The position numbers were made by a program, and so were the translations under genes. DNA of 64,000 nucleotides, from NCBI GenBank assembly GCA_004144595.1, contig SEEM01000031.1, positions 1 through 64,000 on the forward strand, in the 5' to 3' direction. Below the pieces are notes generated by a model, which was not told the origin of the DNA, did no database searches, and saw only the letters and a list, made by a program, of their open reading frames with translations. Origin of the DNA: Hyphomicrobiales bacterium. GTDB taxonomy: Bacteria; Pseudomonadota; Alphaproteobacteria; Rhizobiales; Beijerinckiaceae. Shown one piece after another: positions 36,556 to 46,567 of the stretch (the first letter of the stretch is position 1; each line of letters starts with the position of its first letter).

Positions 36556-38295
36556 TCACACGAAATCGAACCGATCGACATCGACCAGCCCCTTGTCGGT
36601 GATCTTGAGGTGCGGGATCACCGGCAGCGTCAGGAAGGCGACCTGCAGGAAGGGTTCGGCCAGCACCACGCCGAGCGCCTTTGCCGCGGCGCGCAAGCGC
36701 TCCAGATCGTGCCGCACCGCCTCGAAGGGCTGCTCGCTCATCAATCCGGCGACGGGCAGCGCCAGCTCCGAAGTGACCGTCCCGCCATCGGCCACGGCGA
36801 AGCCGCCGCCGATCTCGATCAGGCGGTTCGCCGCCGCCGCCATCGAGGCCTCGTCGACGCCGACGACGCAGAGATTATGGCTGTCATGCCCGACCGAGGA
36901 AGCGATGGCGCCGCGCTTCATGCCGAAGCCATGGACGAAGCCGGTGGCGATGCCGCCATTCTTGCCATGCCGCTCGATCACGGTGACCTTGATCGCATCC
37001 TGCCCCAGATCGGGCAGGGCCTCGCCATCACGCGAGGGCAGGGCCATCGACAGCCGCTCGGTGATGATCCGCCCCGGCACCACGCCGATCACCGGCGTTT
37101 CGCCATCGCGGGCCTTTACATTGAAGGATGCCGGCGTGACAGGCCGGCTCTTCACGCTGCCGAGCCCGACCGGCGCGATCATCGCCCGATCAGCGAATAG
37201 CGCTTCCTCGACCAGCCGGCCTCCCGTCAGCACTTGCTTTACCGAGCAGGCGGCAAGGTCCTCGACCAGCACGATATCGGCGCGCTTGCCTGGCCCGATG
37301 AAGCCGCGGTCGAACAGCCCGAAATTCTGCGCTGCCGAGAGCGAGGCGATGCGGTAGGTCGCCAGCACATCGGCGCCCTCCGCGATGGCGGTGCGGATCA
37401 TGTAGTCGAGATGGCCTTCTTCGCCGATATCGAGCGGGTTGCGGTCATCGGTGCAGAAGGCGAGGAAGGGCGAGGCATCGCGCGAGATCAGCGGGATCAG
37501 CTGATGCAGGTCCTTCGAGACCGAGCCCTCGCGGATCAGGATCGCCATGCCCTTGGCGAGCTTCTCGCGGGCCTCGTCGGCGGTCGTCGTCTCATGGTCT
37601 GTGCGGATGCCGGCGGCGAGATAGGCGTTGAGGTCCATCCCGCGGACAAGCGGCGCATGCCCGTCGATATGGCGGTGGGAGAACGCCTCCAGCTTGGCAA
37701 GGCAACCGGGATCGCGATGGATCACGCCTGGAAAATTCATGAACTCAGCCAGGCCGATCACCTTGGGGTGATCCATCATCGGCGTCAGGTCGCCGGCCTC
37801 CAGCGAAGCACCGGCCGTCTCCAGATGCGTCGCCGGTACGCAGCTCGACAGGTTGACGCGCAGGTCCATCCGCATCGCCTCGGCACAGGCGAGGAAATAG
37901 CGGATGCCCTCGACGCCGAGCACGTTCGCTATCTCGTGCGGATCGCAGATCGCGGTGGTGACGCCATGCGGCAACACGCAACGCTCGAACTCGAGCGGCG
38001 TCACCAGCGAGGATTCGATATGCAGATGCGTATCGATGAAACCGGGCACCGCGATCAGGCCCGTGGCGTCGATGACGCGCTTGCCCTCGTAGGTCCCGTA
38101 GGTCCCGACGATGGTGTCGCCGCAGATCGCGATATCGCTCTCGACCAGCGCGCCGGTGACGAGGTCGAGGAGCTTGGCACCCTTGATGACGAGATCGGCC
38201 GGCTCGTCGCCATGCCCCTGGGCGATCCGGCGGGCCAGTTCCTGGCTGGGGACCTTGGCAGCGTCGGTCATGGGGCGATTCCGGAAGTTCGTCAT
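36556..38295 (-). CDS. ade: Adenine deaminase
   Basis: This amidohydrolase-superfamily enzyme (up to 579 residues) converts adenine to hypoxanthine. Metal ligands appear in [20 protein letters not shown] and [39 protein letters not shown] and [11 protein letters not shown] supply further catalytic positions. The C-terminal domain has [19 protein letters not shown] and the family ending. ATG at 38271 (MTDAAKVPS) is an alternative start. The gene stands alone on this strand next to the low-GC orphan. Confidence 0.95.
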   Translation of the reverse strand: MTNFRNRPMTDAAKVPSQELARRIAQGHGDEPADLVIKGAKLLDLVTGALVESDIAICGDTIVGTYGTYEGKRVIDATGLIAVPGFIDTHLHIESSLVTPLEFERCVLPHGVTTAICDPHEIANVLGVEGIRYFLACAEAMRMDLRVNLSSCVPATHLETAGASLEAGDLTPMMDHPKVIGLAEFMNFPGVIHRDPGCLAKLEAFSHRHIDGHAPLVRGMDLNAYLAAGIRTDHETTTADEAREKLAKGMAILIREGSVSKDLHQLIPLISRDASPFLAFCTDDRNPLDIGEEGHLDYMIRTAIAEGADVLATYRIASLSAAQNFGLFDRGFIGPGKRADIVLVEDLAACSVKQVLTGGRLVEEALFADRAMIAPVGLGSVKSRPVTPASFNVKARDGETPVIGVVPGRIITERLSMALPSRDGEALPDLGQDAIKVTVIERHGKNGGIATGFVHGFGMKRGAIASSVGHDSHNLCVVGVDEASMAAAANRLIEIGGGFAVADGGTVTSELALPVAGLMSEQPFEAVRHDLERLRAAAKALGVVLAEPFLQVAFLTLPVIPHLKITDKGLVDVDRFDFV

Positions 38296-38393
38296 GGCGC
38301 CAGCCTGCCTCTCTCTGCCTGCAATGTCGACTTGGTCGACGGCCCGGATCGGCCTAGATAGAGGCCGGCATTTCGAAAGCCCGGAGCCTTCGC

Positions 38394-39092
38394 ATGAAAC
38401 TCACCTGGTACGGCCATTCCGCTTTCCGCGTCGATATCGACGGCGCCGCCATCCTGATCGACCCGTTCTTCACCGGGAATCCCGCCTTCGAGGGCGATAT
38501 CGCGGCCATCTCCAGCGGTGTTACCCATATCGTCGTCACCCACGGCCATGGCGACCATGTCGGCGACACGCTCGACATCGCCGGGAAGACCGGCGCGACC
38601 GTGATCACCAATTACGACCTCGCCATGCACCTGGCTTCGCAGGGCCTGAAGAACTTCAGCCCGATGAACACCGGCGGCACCGTCGATCTCGGCCCGTTCA
38701 GCGTCACGCTCGTTCGCGCCGATCATTCGGCCGGGATGGGCGAGGGCGGCGTCAACGTCCCCGTCGGCAATGCCAACGGCGCAATCATCAAGGCCAAGGG
38801 TCAGAAGACGCTCTGGCACATGGGCGACACCGACATCTTCTCGGACATGGCGCTGCTCAGCGAGCTCCATGGCGTCGAGGCCTGCATCTGCCCGATCGGC
38901 GACCGCTTCACCATGGGCGGCAAGGTCGCCGCGCTGGCCATGACGCGCTTCGTCAAGCCGAAACTCGCGATTCCCGCCCATTACGGCACCTTCCCGATCA
39001 TCGACCAGAATGCCGATGCCTTCGTCGCCGGCATGCAGGGCAGCGGCATCGAGGTCGTGCTGCCGAAGAAGGGCGAGGCTTTCGCGTTTTGA
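38394..39092 (+). CDS. UPF0173 metal-dependent hydrolase
   Basis: This metallo-beta-lactamase-fold protein (232 residues) has [17 protein letters not shown], the zinc motif [13 protein letters not shown] (H-x-H-x-D-H), [18 protein letters not shown] and the C-terminal [12 protein letters not shown]. The length and motifs match the UPF0173 family, whose substrate is unknown. It precedes gatC in many related genomes, as here, but 163 bp with a half-repeat separates them. Confidence 0.93.
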   Translation: MKLTWYGHSAFRVDIDGAAILIDPFFTGNPAFEGDIAAISSGVTHIVVTHGHGDHVGDTLDIAGKTGATVITNYDLAMHLASQGLKNFSPMNTGGTVDLGPFSVTLVRADHSAGMGEGGVNVPVGNANGAIIKAKGQKTLWHMGDTDIFSDMALLSELHGVEACICPIGDRFTMGGKVAALAMTRFVKPKLAIPAHYGTFPIIDQNADAFVAGMQGSGIEVVLPKKGEAFAF

Positions 39093-39119
39093 AGGCTGGG
39101 CCTTGCAGGTAAACCGCGG

Positions 39120-39160
39120 GAAACTCTCTTCTTACTGGAGAAGGGCAGGGTGAGGTGAGG
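39120..39160. repeat. Half copy of the repeat found inside dnaE2 (family F)
   Basis: AACTCTCTTCTTACTGGAGA followed by AGGGCAGGGTGAGG resembles the hairpin-plus-GGGTGAGG block at 6958-6990 in dnaE2. Only one arm is present here. It lies between the UPF0173 gene and gatC. Confidence 0.5.
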
Positions 39161-39255
39161 CAAAGCGCGGGCGTTGGTTGCGAGCGCTCGCCGCTCCGCT
39201 TATAGCCCTGACAGCGATTGGCGCTGATGCGCCGCCATTTTCTCAGGAGTCCGCC

Positions 39256-39543
39256 ATGTCGGTCGATCTCGCCACCGTCAAACGCGTCGCGCATCTCGCG
39301 CGCATCGCCGTGCCGGAGGCCGATCTGCCCAAGCTGCAAGGGGAGCTCAACGCCATCCTCGGCTTCGTCGAGCAACTCGATGAGGTGAACGTGGACGGCG
39401 TCGAGCCGATGACCTCGGTGAGCCCGATGGCGATGACGCAGCGAGAGGACGTGGTCAATGACGGCGAGATTGCCGCCGCGATCGTCGCCAACGCGCCGGT
39501 GTCCGAAGACAATTATTTCATGGTGCCGAAGGTGATCGAGTAA
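39256..39543 (+). CDS. gatC: Aspartyl/glutamyl-tRNA amidotransferase subunit C
   Basis: GatC (95 residues) helps GatA and GatB amidate Glu-tRNA(Gln) and Asp-tRNA(Asn). The sequence [40 protein letters not shown], the Pro-rich [15 protein letters not shown] and ending [11 protein letters not shown] are all family features. CAGGAG lies a few bases before ATG 39256; the open frame upstream is not GatC-like. gatA follows after 147 bp holding a palindromic repeat. Confidence 0.96.
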   Translation: MSVDLATVKRVAHLARIAVPEADLPKLQGELNAILGFVEQLDEVNVDGVEPMTSVSPMAMTQREDVVNDGEIAAAIVANAPVSEDNYFMVPKVIE

Positions 39544-39567
39544 GGCGCATCGCTTCGCTTGCGCTCA

Positions 39568-39667
39568 CGTCATTGCGAGCGCAGCGAAGCAATCCAGGGG
39601 ACCGGGCCGGACCGTTCTGCCCGGCGGCGCCCGGATTGCTTCGTCGCTCCGCTCCTCGCAATGACGG
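39568..39667. repeat. Palindromic repeat, family C copy 1, between gatC and gatA
   Basis: CGTCATTGCGAGCGCAGCGA, AGCAATCC and the inverted GGATTGCTTCG, CTCGCAATGACGG form long arms of a nested hairpin. A second copy with the same arms lies at 63614-63711. The element sits inside what is normally a tight gatCA operon. Confidence 0.8.
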
Positions 39668-39690
39668 CTTCGATCCGCCCGCCTGTATAG

Positions 39691-41220
39691 ATGCTGGATA
39701 GTCCCGTGACCGATCTCACCCGCCTGACGCTGACAGAGGCCCGCGACGGCCTGAAAGCCAAGACCTTCTCCGCGACCGAACTGACGAAGGCGCATATCGC
39801 CGCCGTCGAGAAGGCCCGTGCCCTCAACGCCTACGTGCTCGAGACGCCTGAGCACGCGCTCAAGCAGGCTGCTGCCTCCGACGAGAAGCTCGCCAGGGGC
39901 CAGGCCGGCCCGCTCGAGGGCCTGCCGCTCGGCATCAAGGACCTCTTCGCGACCGAAGGCGTGCGCACCACCGCCGGCTCGAAGATCCTCGGCAATTTCG
40001 TGCCGGCCTATGAATCCACCGTGACGAGCCAGCTCTGGCGCGACGGCGCGGTCATGCTCGGCAAGCTGAACAACGACGAATTCGCCATGGGCTCGTCGAA
40101 CGAGACCAGCGCTTTCGGCAATGTCGTCAATCCGTGGCGCCGCAAGGGTTCGAACGTTTCGGCGGGGGAGGGCGGCGCCGTCGAGGGCAACCATCTCGTG
40201 CCGGGCGGCTCCTCGGGCGGCTCTGCCTCGGCCGTTGCAGCCGATCTCTGCTTGGCTGCGACCGCGACCGATACCGGCGGCTCGATCCGCCAGCCGGCCG
40301 CCTTCACCGGCACGGTCGGGATCAAGCCGACCTATGGCCGCTGCTCTCGCTGGGGCACCGTTGCCTTCGCCTCTTCGCTCGACCAGGCCGGGCCGATCGC
40401 CAAGACCGTGCGCGACGCCGCCGTGATGCTGCGCTCGATGTCCGGGCATGATCCCAAGGACACCACTTCGGTGAACATGGCCGTGCCGGACTACGAGGCC
40501 GCCGTCGGCCGCTCGGTGAAAGGCATGAAGATCGGCATTCCCCGCGAATACCGCCTCGATGGCCTGAATGCCGAGATCGATGCGCTCTGGCAGCAGGGCA
40601 TCGCCTGGCTCAAGGCAGCCGGTGCCGAGATCGTCGATATCTCGCTGCCGCACACCAAATACGCTCTGCCGGCCTACTACATCGTCGCCCCGGCAGAGGC
40701 CTCCTCGAACCTCGCCCGCTATGACGGCGTCCGCTACGGACTGCGCGAACAGGGCAAGGATATCGTCGAGATGTACGAGAGGACGCGTGCCGCCGGCTTC
40801 GGTGCCGAGGTCAAGCGTCGCATCATGATCGGCACCTATGTGCTCTCGGCCGGCTATTACGACGCCTATTACGTCAAGGCTCAGAAGATCCGCACGCTGA
40901 TCAAGCGCGATTTCGAGACGGTCTACGCGCAGGGCATCGATGCCGTGCTGACGCCCGCGACGCCCTCGGCCGCCTTCGGCATCGGCGAGAAGGGCTCGGC
41001 CGATCCGGTCGAGATGTACCTGAACGACGTCTTCACGGTGACGGTGAACATGGCGGGCCTCCCCGGCATCGCCGTTCCCGCCGGTCTCGACGCCCAGGGC
41101 CTGCCGCTGGGCCTCCAGCTCATCGGCCGCCCCTTCGACGAGGAGACGCTGTTCTCGCTCGGCGAGGTGATCGAGCAGGCTGCGGGCCGCTTCGCGGTGA
41201 CGGAGCGCTGGTGGGGCTGA
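39691..41220 (+). CDS. gatA: Aspartyl/glutamyl-tRNA amidotransferase subunit A
   Basis: GatA (509 residues) releases ammonia from glutamine and passes it to GatB. It belongs to the amidase signature family with the Ser-cisSer-Lys triad: lysine in [14 protein letters not shown], serines in [15 protein letters not shown] and [16 protein letters not shown]-terminal [20 protein letters not shown] is typical. GatA itself starts [20 protein letters not shown], where a start at 39706 is also possible. gatB lies about 5.3 kb downstream beyond an RND pump. Confidence 0.97.
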   Translation: MLDSPVTDLTRLTLTEARDGLKAKTFSATELTKAHIAAVEKARALNAYVLETPEHALKQAAASDEKLARGQAGPLEGLPLGIKDLFATEGVRTTAGSKILGNFVPAYESTVTSQLWRDGAVMLGKLNNDEFAMGSSNETSAFGNVVNPWRRKGSNVSAGEGGAVEGNHLVPGGSSGGSASAVAADLCLAATATDTGGSIRQPAAFTGTVGIKPTYGRCSRWGTVAFASSLDQAGPIAKTVRDAAVMLRSMSGHDPKDTTSVNMAVPDYEAAVGRSVKGMKIGIPREYRLDGLNAEIDALWQQGIAWLKAAGAEIVDISLPHTKYALPAYYIVAPAEASSNLARYDGVRYGLREQGKDIVEMYERTRAAGFGAEVKRRIMIGTYVLSAGYYDAYYVKAQKIRTLIKRDFETVYAQGIDAVLTPATPSAAFGIGEKGSADPVEMYLNDVFTVTVNMAGLPGIAVPAGLDAQGLPLGLQLIGRPFDEETLFSLGEVIEQAAGRFAVTERWWG

Positions 41221-41359
41221 GCCGGCTTCGGCTCGCCTCGAAAGGTTGCCCTGCAGAAGCGCGTCGCCGTCCTGCGCGAGCGGCAGGCTCGCGTCGATCC
41301 GGGATGGCATGGGCCGTGCCAGGCCGTTAGGCTGGCTGCTTCTTCAAAGGGAGACGGCG

Positions 41360-41566
41360 ATGATCGTCAGCCGCGCGATGGCCTATGCCTGCCTGATGGT
41401 ATTCGCGGGCATGCTGGTCCTCATCGCGGCGCTGATGATCTTGCTGACGATCGTCCAGATGGCCCGCGGCGAGACGGTTCCCGATTTGGGCGCCAGAATG
41501 ATCTTGACGGTCGCCGCCGCCGGCCTTGCGCCGCTGTGCCGGGCATTGGCGCGACGCCTGGTCTAG
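41360..41566 (+). CDS. Small two-TM membrane protein, unknown function
   Basis: The 68-residue product begins MIVSRAMAYACLMVFAGMLV, continues with a long hydrophobic segment through LMILLTIVQM and has a second hydrophobic segment, MILTVAAAGLAPLC, ending in basic residues. AGGGAG precedes the ATG at 41360 by a good distance. A strong terminator lies 46 bp after its stop. I do not recognise a family. Confidence 0.55.
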   Translation: MIVSRAMAYACLMVFAGMLVLIAALMILLTIVQMARGETVPDLGARMILTVAAAGLAPLCRALARRLV

Positions 41567-41612
41567 GCCTGCCGAGTCGGCTCGGGCGCCTGCCGATGAT
41601 CGCCGAACGAAA

Positions 41613-41640
41613 AAAGGGGCCGCAGCGATGCGGCCCCTTT
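41613..41640. terminator. Bidirectional intrinsic terminator
   Basis: AAAGGGGCCGCA-GCGA-TGCGGCCCCTTT forms a perfect 12-bp stem with a 4-nt loop. It has A-rich sequence on the left and CTTG on the right. It lies between the small membrane gene (plus strand) and the RND pump gene (minus strand) and can serve both. Confidence 0.85.
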
Positions 41641-41703
41641 CTTGTCGGTCATTCCAAGTGTTGGGGGAAGGTCGGAGCGCTCCCGGATCAAGAGCGCCGC
41701 GCT

Positions 41704-44700
41704 TCAATGTGCCCCGGCCGCTTGCGCGGCGGCGGCCTTGCGCTTCGTCCCGCGCAGATCCGCCAGCCAGCGCACCATCACGTAGAACACCGGCGTGAAG
41801 ACCAGGCCGAAGACCGTGACGCCCAGCATGCCCGAGAACACCGCGATGCCCATCGCCTGGCGCATCTCGGCGCCGGCGCCGACCGAGACGGTCAGCGGCA
41901 GCACGCCGAGGATGAAGGCCATCGAGGTCATCAGGATCGGCCGCAGACGGGTTTTGGCCGCGGCGATCGCCGCGTCGCGCCGGTTCATGCCCTCGTCCTC
42001 GGCCTGCTTGGCGAACTCCACGATCAGGATCGCGTTTTTGGCGGCCAGGCCGACGAGCACCACCAGGCCGATATCGACCAGGATGTTGCGATCCAGCCCG
42101 GCATAGTTCACCCCGAACATCGCAGCCAGAATACACATCGGCACGATCAGGATGACCGAGAGCGGCAGGAGCCAGCTCTCGTAGAGCGCTGCTAGCAGCA
42201 GGAAGACGAAGACCACCGCGAGGCCGAAGGCGACGACTGCCGTATTGCCCGCGAGCTTCTCCTGCAACGCGATTTCCGTCCACTCGAAGCCGAAGCCGGC
42301 CGGGAGCCGCTCGGCCGCGATCTTCTCGACCGCCGCGATGCCCTGTCCGGTCGAATAGCCATGCGCCATCGAGAGCTGCACTTCGGCTGCCGGATAGAGG
42401 TTGTAGCGCGGCACGCGATAGGCGCCGGTCGTGTCCTGGAAGGACGCGATCGAGCCGATCGGCACCATCTCGCCATCCGCGTTGCGGGTCTTGAGAGTGG
42501 CGACGTCGCGCGTGGTCAGGCGGAACGGGTTATCCGCCTGCGCGGTGACGCGATAGGTCCGGCCGAGCAGGTTGAAGTCGTTGATATAGGCCGAGCCCAT
42601 ATAGACCGACAGCGTCTCGAAGATGCGCGTCACCGGCACGCCGAGCATCTCCGCCTTGGTGCGGTCGATATCGGCATAGATCTGCGGGGTCTTGGTCGAG
42701 AACAGCGTAAACGGCTGCTGGATGCCCTGGACCTGCCCGGCCGAGCCTGCGACGATCCAGGCCGCGCCTTCCAGAGCCGCAAGCCCGCGCCCGCCGCGAT
42801 CCTGCACATAGCCCTTCAGGCCGCCGCCGGTGCCGATGCCCGGGATGGCCGGCGGCTCGATCAGCAGAGTGAAGGCTTCCGAGATGCCGAACATCTGCTG
42901 CCGGAGATCGGCAAAGATGCCCTGCGTCGTCAGCCCGGCCTTCACGCGGTCGGCGAAGGGGGCGAGCGTCACGAAGGCGACGCCGGTATTCGGCGCGATG
43001 GTGAACGTCGCGCCGTCGAGACCGGCGAAGGCGACGGTATGTGCCACGCCGGGGCGGGACATCAGGATCTCGTTGGCCTTGCGCAGCACGGCATCCGTGC
43101 GCTCCAGCGAGGAGCCGGGCGGCAACTGGATCACGGCGATGAAATAGCCGCGGTCGAGCTGTGGCACGAGGCCGGTCGGCGTCTTGCGGATGTCGTAGAC
43201 GGTCGCTGCGATCAGCCCGGAATAGAGGATCAGCAGAACCACGGCGAAGCGGATCAGCCGAGCGGTGAGCCGGCCGTAGCTGCGCGACAGCCAGTCGAAG
43301 CCGGCGTTGAAATAGTGGAAGAACCCGCGAACCGGCGCGCCCAGCTTGTAGAAGAAGCCATGCTGCTCGTTCTCGTCATGCTTCTTGTGCGCCTTGAGGA
43401 GCACTGCCGACATCGCCGGTGAAAGCGTCAGAGAGACGAAGCAGGAGATTGCGGTCGAGGCTGCGATCGTCACCGCGAACTGCTGGTAGAAAGTGCCCTG
43501 CAGGCCGCTGATGAAGGCGGTCGGAATGAACACCGCGCAGAGCACGAGCGCGATCGCGAGCAGCGCGCCGCCGACCTCGTCCATGGTCTTGTGGGCGGCT
43601 TCCTTTGGCGTCATGCCCTCGGCGAGATAGCGCTCGACATTCTCCACCACGACGATCGCATCGTCGACGACGATGCCGATGGCGAGAACCAGCGCCAGCA
43701 GCGAGATCGTGTTGAAGGAAATGCCGACGGCACTCATCACCAGGAAGGTACCGACCAGCGAGACCGGGATCGCGACGATCGGGATGATCGCGGCGCGCCA
43801 GGTCTGCAGGAACAGGATTACCACCACGACGACGAGGGCGACCGCCTCGAGCAGGGTATGTACCACCGCATTGACGGATTCGCCGATGAACTCGGTCGGG
43901 TTGTAGATGATGCGATGTTCGAGGCCGACCGGGAACTGCTTGGCCATGTCGGACATCGTCGAGATCAGCTTGTCCGAGGTCGCGAGCGCGTTCGAGCCCG
44001 GCCGTTGGAACACGCCGATGGCGACGGTATTCTTGTTATCGAGATAGGCGTTGGTGGTGTAGTCCTGCGAGCCGAGCTCGACGCGGGCGATGTCGCGAAC
44101 GCGGATCGTGCCGCCATCGGCGTCCGAGCGCACGACGATGCTCTCGAATTCCGAGATGTCCGTCAGGCGGCCGAGCGTGTTGACCGAGAGCTGGAAAGCC
44201 TCGTCCGACTTCGCCGGCGGCTGGTTCAGCGCGCCGGCTGCGACCTGCACGTTCGCCGCTCGCAGCGCCGCGACGACATCGCCTGCCGTCAGGTTGCGGG
44301 CCGCCACCTTGGCCGGGTCGAGCCAGATGCGCATCGAGAAGTCGCGGGCGCCGAAGACCTGCACGTCGCCGACGCCGTCGACGCGGGTCAGCACGTCCTT
44401 CACGTAAAGCGAGGCGTAGTTGGAGATGTATTGCGCGTCGCGCGTTCCATCCGGCGAGATCATGTTGATCACCATCAGGAAGTCGGGCGAGGCCTTGCGC
44501 ACCTGAAGGCCGAGCTGTCGCACTTCCTGGGGCAGCCGCGCTTCGGCCTGCGAGACGCGGTTCTGCACCAGAACCTGTGCCTGATCGATATCGGTGCCGC
44601 CCTTGAAGACGACATTGATCGTCACCCGCCCGTCGCCGGTCGATTGCGAGGTGATGTAGAGCATGTCGTCGACGCCGTTCACCTCCTGCTCGATCGGCGT

Positions 44701-44895
44701 CGCAACCGTGGCGGCGACCGTCTCGGCCGAGGCGCCGGGATAAGTTGCGGTGATCGAGACCGTAGGCGGCGCGATCTCGGGATATTCGGCGATCGGCAGC
44801 GAGCGCTGCGCGATGGCGCCGGCGATCGTCAGCAGCACCGAGAGCACGGTGGCGAAGATCGGCCGGTCGATGAAGAAATGGGCGAAGCGGAACAT
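41704..44895 (-). CDS. RND multidrug efflux permease (HAE1, MexF/AcrB-like)
   Basis: The inner-membrane pump (1063 residues) has MFRFAHFFIDRPIFATVLSV at TM1, large periplasmic loops after TM1 and TM7, and the proton-relay segment LALVLAIGIVVDDAIVVVENVER with its Asp-Asp pair in TM4. The GLDRNILVDIGLVVLVGLAAKN region matches the TM10 area of HAE1 pumps. The length is normal. It follows its membrane-fusion partner by about 120 bp and is in the same operon. No outer-membrane TolC/OprM gene follows, so it must use one encoded elsewhere. Substrates are unknown. Confidence 0.95.
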   Translation of the reverse strand: MFRFAHFFIDRPIFATVLSVLLTIAGAIAQRSLPIAEYPEIAPPTVSITATYPGASAETVAATVATPIEQEVNGVDDMLYITSQSTGDGRVTINVVFKGGTDIDQAQVLVQNRVSQAEARLPQEVRQLGLQVRKASPDFLMVINMISPDGTRDAQYISNYASLYVKDVLTRVDGVGDVQVFGARDFSMRIWLDPAKVAARNLTAGDVVAALRAANVQVAAGALNQPPAKSDEAFQLSVNTLGRLTDISEFESIVVRSDADGGTIRVRDIARVELGSQDYTTNAYLDNKNTVAIGVFQRPGSNALATSDKLISTMSDMAKQFPVGLEHRIIYNPTEFIGESVNAVVHTLLEAVALVVVVVILFLQTWRAAIIPIVAIPVSLVGTFLVMSAVGISFNTISLLALVLAIGIVVDDAIVVVENVERYLAEGMTPKEAAHKTMDEVGGALLAIALVLCAVFIPTAFISGLQGTFYQQFAVTIAASTAISCFVSLTLSPAMSAVLLKAHKKHDENEQHGFFYKLGAPVRGFFHYFNAGFDWLSRSYGRLTARLIRFAVVLLILYSGLIAATVYDIRKTPTGLVPQLDRGYFIAVIQLPPGSSLERTDAVLRKANEILMSRPGVAHTVAFAGLDGATFTIAPNTGVAFVTLAPFADRVKAGLTTQGIFADLRQQMFGISEAFTLLIEPPAIPGIGTGGGLKGYVQDRGGRGLAALEGAAWIVAGSAGQVQGIQQPFTLFSTKTPQIYADIDRTKAEMLGVPVTRIFETLSVYMGSAYINDFNLLGRTYRVTAQADNPFRLTTRDVATLKTRNADGEMVPIGSIASFQDTTGAYRVPRYNLYPAAEVQLSMAHGYSTGQGIAAVEKIAAERLPAGFGFEWTEIALQEKLAGNTAVVAFGLAVVFVFLLLAALYESWLLPLSVILIVPMCILAAMFGVNYAGLDRNILVDIGLVVLVGLAAKNAILIVEFAKQAEDEGMNRRDAAIAAAKTRLRPILMTSMAFILGVLPLTVSVGAGAEMRQAMGIAVFSGMLGVTVFGLVFTPVFYVMVRWLADLRGTKRKAAAAQAAGAH

Positions 44896-45016
44896 GGGAA
44901 TGTCCTGGCCGGAATAAGGCGGGCGGGCGCCCGGTGGCGTCCGTGTTTCAGTGCCGGGCCAGGCATGGCCCGAGAGGCAGGCACCGGCTTGCGGAGAAAG
45001 CCGGTGCGGCAGGCGC

Positions 45017-46171
45017 TCAGTTCGTCGTCGCGATCTTGATCTCGCCCGGCTGCGGGTTAACCGCGACGCCCGGACGGACCATGGGATTGGCGGTGCCGCC
45101 GACGATCACCTTGTCTTCAGTCGTGAGGCCGGAGCGGATCACCCGCAGGCCGTCGCTGAGCGGCCCGAGCACGACCGGCTTCGGCACGACCTTGTTCTCC
45201 GGGCCGACCGTCAGCACGATCTTGCTGGCCTGATCGGAGGCGATGACCGTATCGGGCACGAGCAGCGCATCGGACTCGCCGGCGAAGAAGCGCAGCCGGC
45301 CGAACACGCCCGGCGTCAGGAACTGGTCCTTGTTGTCGAACACGGCGCGGCCGCGGATCGTCGCCGACCGGGCGTTGAGCGCGTTGTCGAGGAAGTTGAC
45401 CTTGCCGCGACGGCCCCATTTCGGCTCGTCCGCGAGGCGCACCTCGACGAGCGTGCCGCTGTCCTTGGCGGCTTCCTCGCGGGGATTGCTCATCCGGGCA
45501 TAGCGCAGGAAGTCGGCCTCCGAGACGTCGAAGGTGAAGTAGATCGGGGCGACCGCGACGATGGTGGTCAGCAGCGAGGCGCCGGATTGGCCGCCGGCGA
45601 TCAGGTTGCCCGGGTCGACGCGGCGGTTCGAGATGCGGCCGGCGAGCGGCGCGCGGACCTCGGTCCATTCGAGATTGAGCTCGGCGTTCTTCAGGTTCGC
45701 CTCGGAGCCTTGCAGCGTGCCGATCGCGCTGTTCAGGTTGGCGCGGCGCTGGTCGACGTCGCGGGCCGTGATCGTGCGGTTCTGCGTCAGGCCTTCGGCG
45801 CGTTCGACCTCGTTCTGGGCGAGTTCGACCTGGGCCTTGGCGCGGGTGACGTCGGCGCGGGCCACGTCGGCGGCCAGTTTGTAAGGCCGCTGATCGATGG
45901 TAAAGAGCAGGTCGCCCTTCTGGACGAGCGAGCCGTCGCGGAAGTGCACCTTGTCGATGAACCCCGAGACGCGCGCACGCACGTCGACCTGTTCGCTGGC
46001 CTCGAAGCGGCCGGTATACTCGTCCCAATTGGTGATGCGCTTGGCGAGCGGATTGGCAACCTGGACCGGGGGAGCCGGCGGAGCCCCCTGCGCGGCGGCG
46101 TCGAAAGCCGTCAGGGCGGTCGACGTGAAGGCGGCGGTGAGCACCAGACCGATGAGACGGCTGCGTGACAT
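45017..46171 (-). CDS. RND efflux periplasmic adaptor (membrane fusion protein)
   Basis: The adaptor (384 residues) has a hydrophobic signal region LIGLVLTAAFTSTALTAFDA, the barrel-sandwich halves EYTGRFEASEQVDVRARVSG and VRAPLAGRISNRRVDPGNL, an intervening coiled-coil hairpin (about 100-165) and beta-barrel APIYFTFDVSEADFLRYAR. It resembles MexE. There is no lipobox cysteine, so it may be anchored by an uncleaved signal. ATG at 46171 is chosen for the signal sequence; the frame extends to 46258. A perfect palindrome at 46279-46292 may control it. Confidence 0.93.
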   Translation of the reverse strand: MSRSRLIGLVLTAAFTSTALTAFDAAAQGAPPAPPVQVANPLAKRITNWDEYTGRFEASEQVDVRARVSGFIDKVHFRDGSLVQKGDLLFTIDQRPYKLAADVARADVTRAKAQVELAQNEVERAEGLTQNRTITARDVDQRRANLNSAIGTLQGSEANLKNAELNLEWTEVRAPLAGRISNRRVDPGNLIAGGQSGASLLTTIVAVAPIYFTFDVSEADFLRYARMSNPREEAAKDSGTLVEVRLADEPKWGRRGKVNFLDNALNARSATIRGRAVFDNKDQFLTPGVFGRLRFFAGESDALLVPDTVIASDQASKIVLTVGPENKVVPKPVVLGPLSDGLRVIRSGLTTEDKVIVGGTANPMVRPGVAVNPQPGEIKIATTN

Positions 46172-46278
46172 GACGGAACTCCGGGGTAACGAGCCGGCAC
46201 AACCAATGGGGGTTTCCAGCATTTTGCGCAAGAAGGGTTGGCGAGTGACGAATGTCAAGAACCATCACCCGTCAAATC

Positions 46279-46292
46279 GCGCAATATTGCGC
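46279..46292. promoter_or_regulatory. Perfect palindrome upstream of the RND operon
   Basis: GCGCAATATTGCGC is a perfect 14-bp dyad about 110 bp upstream of the adaptor start. Efflux operons are usually controlled by TetR- or MarR-type repressors at such sites, but no regulator gene is adjacent. Confidence 0.45.
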
Positions 46293-46369
46293 CACATAAG
46301 CCACATTCCCGCCATCTGGTTGCAGGAGCGCAACGCGAGGCGGCTGGAAGGCATATAAAAATATGCGGG

Positions 46370-46473
46370 CCCTCATCCTGGGGAGCCGCGTCAGCGGCGC
46401 CTCGCAGGATGTTCCAGATGGCACCCGGCTTGTCGACCGGAGCATCCTTCGAAACGCGATCGTCCGGATGAGG
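46370..46473. repeat. Dispersed intergenic repeat, family A copy 2
   Basis: CCCTCATCCTGGGGAGCC, GCAGGATGTTCCAGATGG, GGAGCATCCTTCGAAACG and CGTCCGGATGAGG follow the same order of blocks as copy 1 at 1811-1930. Confidence 0.65.
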
Positions 46474-46567
46474 CTCGCCGACGCGAAGGCAGACCGCGGC
46501 TCCTCTCTTGCCGCCTGTTCGCCGACAGCGTAACGCGTAGGCGGTTATTTCAGCCGGAAGAGTCCAG

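Larger units (their letters stand above)
46172..46567. other. Divergent intergenic region upstream of RND pump and gatB
   Basis: These 396 bp contain a perfect 14-bp palindrome (46279-46292), one family A repeat (46370-46473) and the gatB leader. No gene is supported. Confidence 0.6.
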
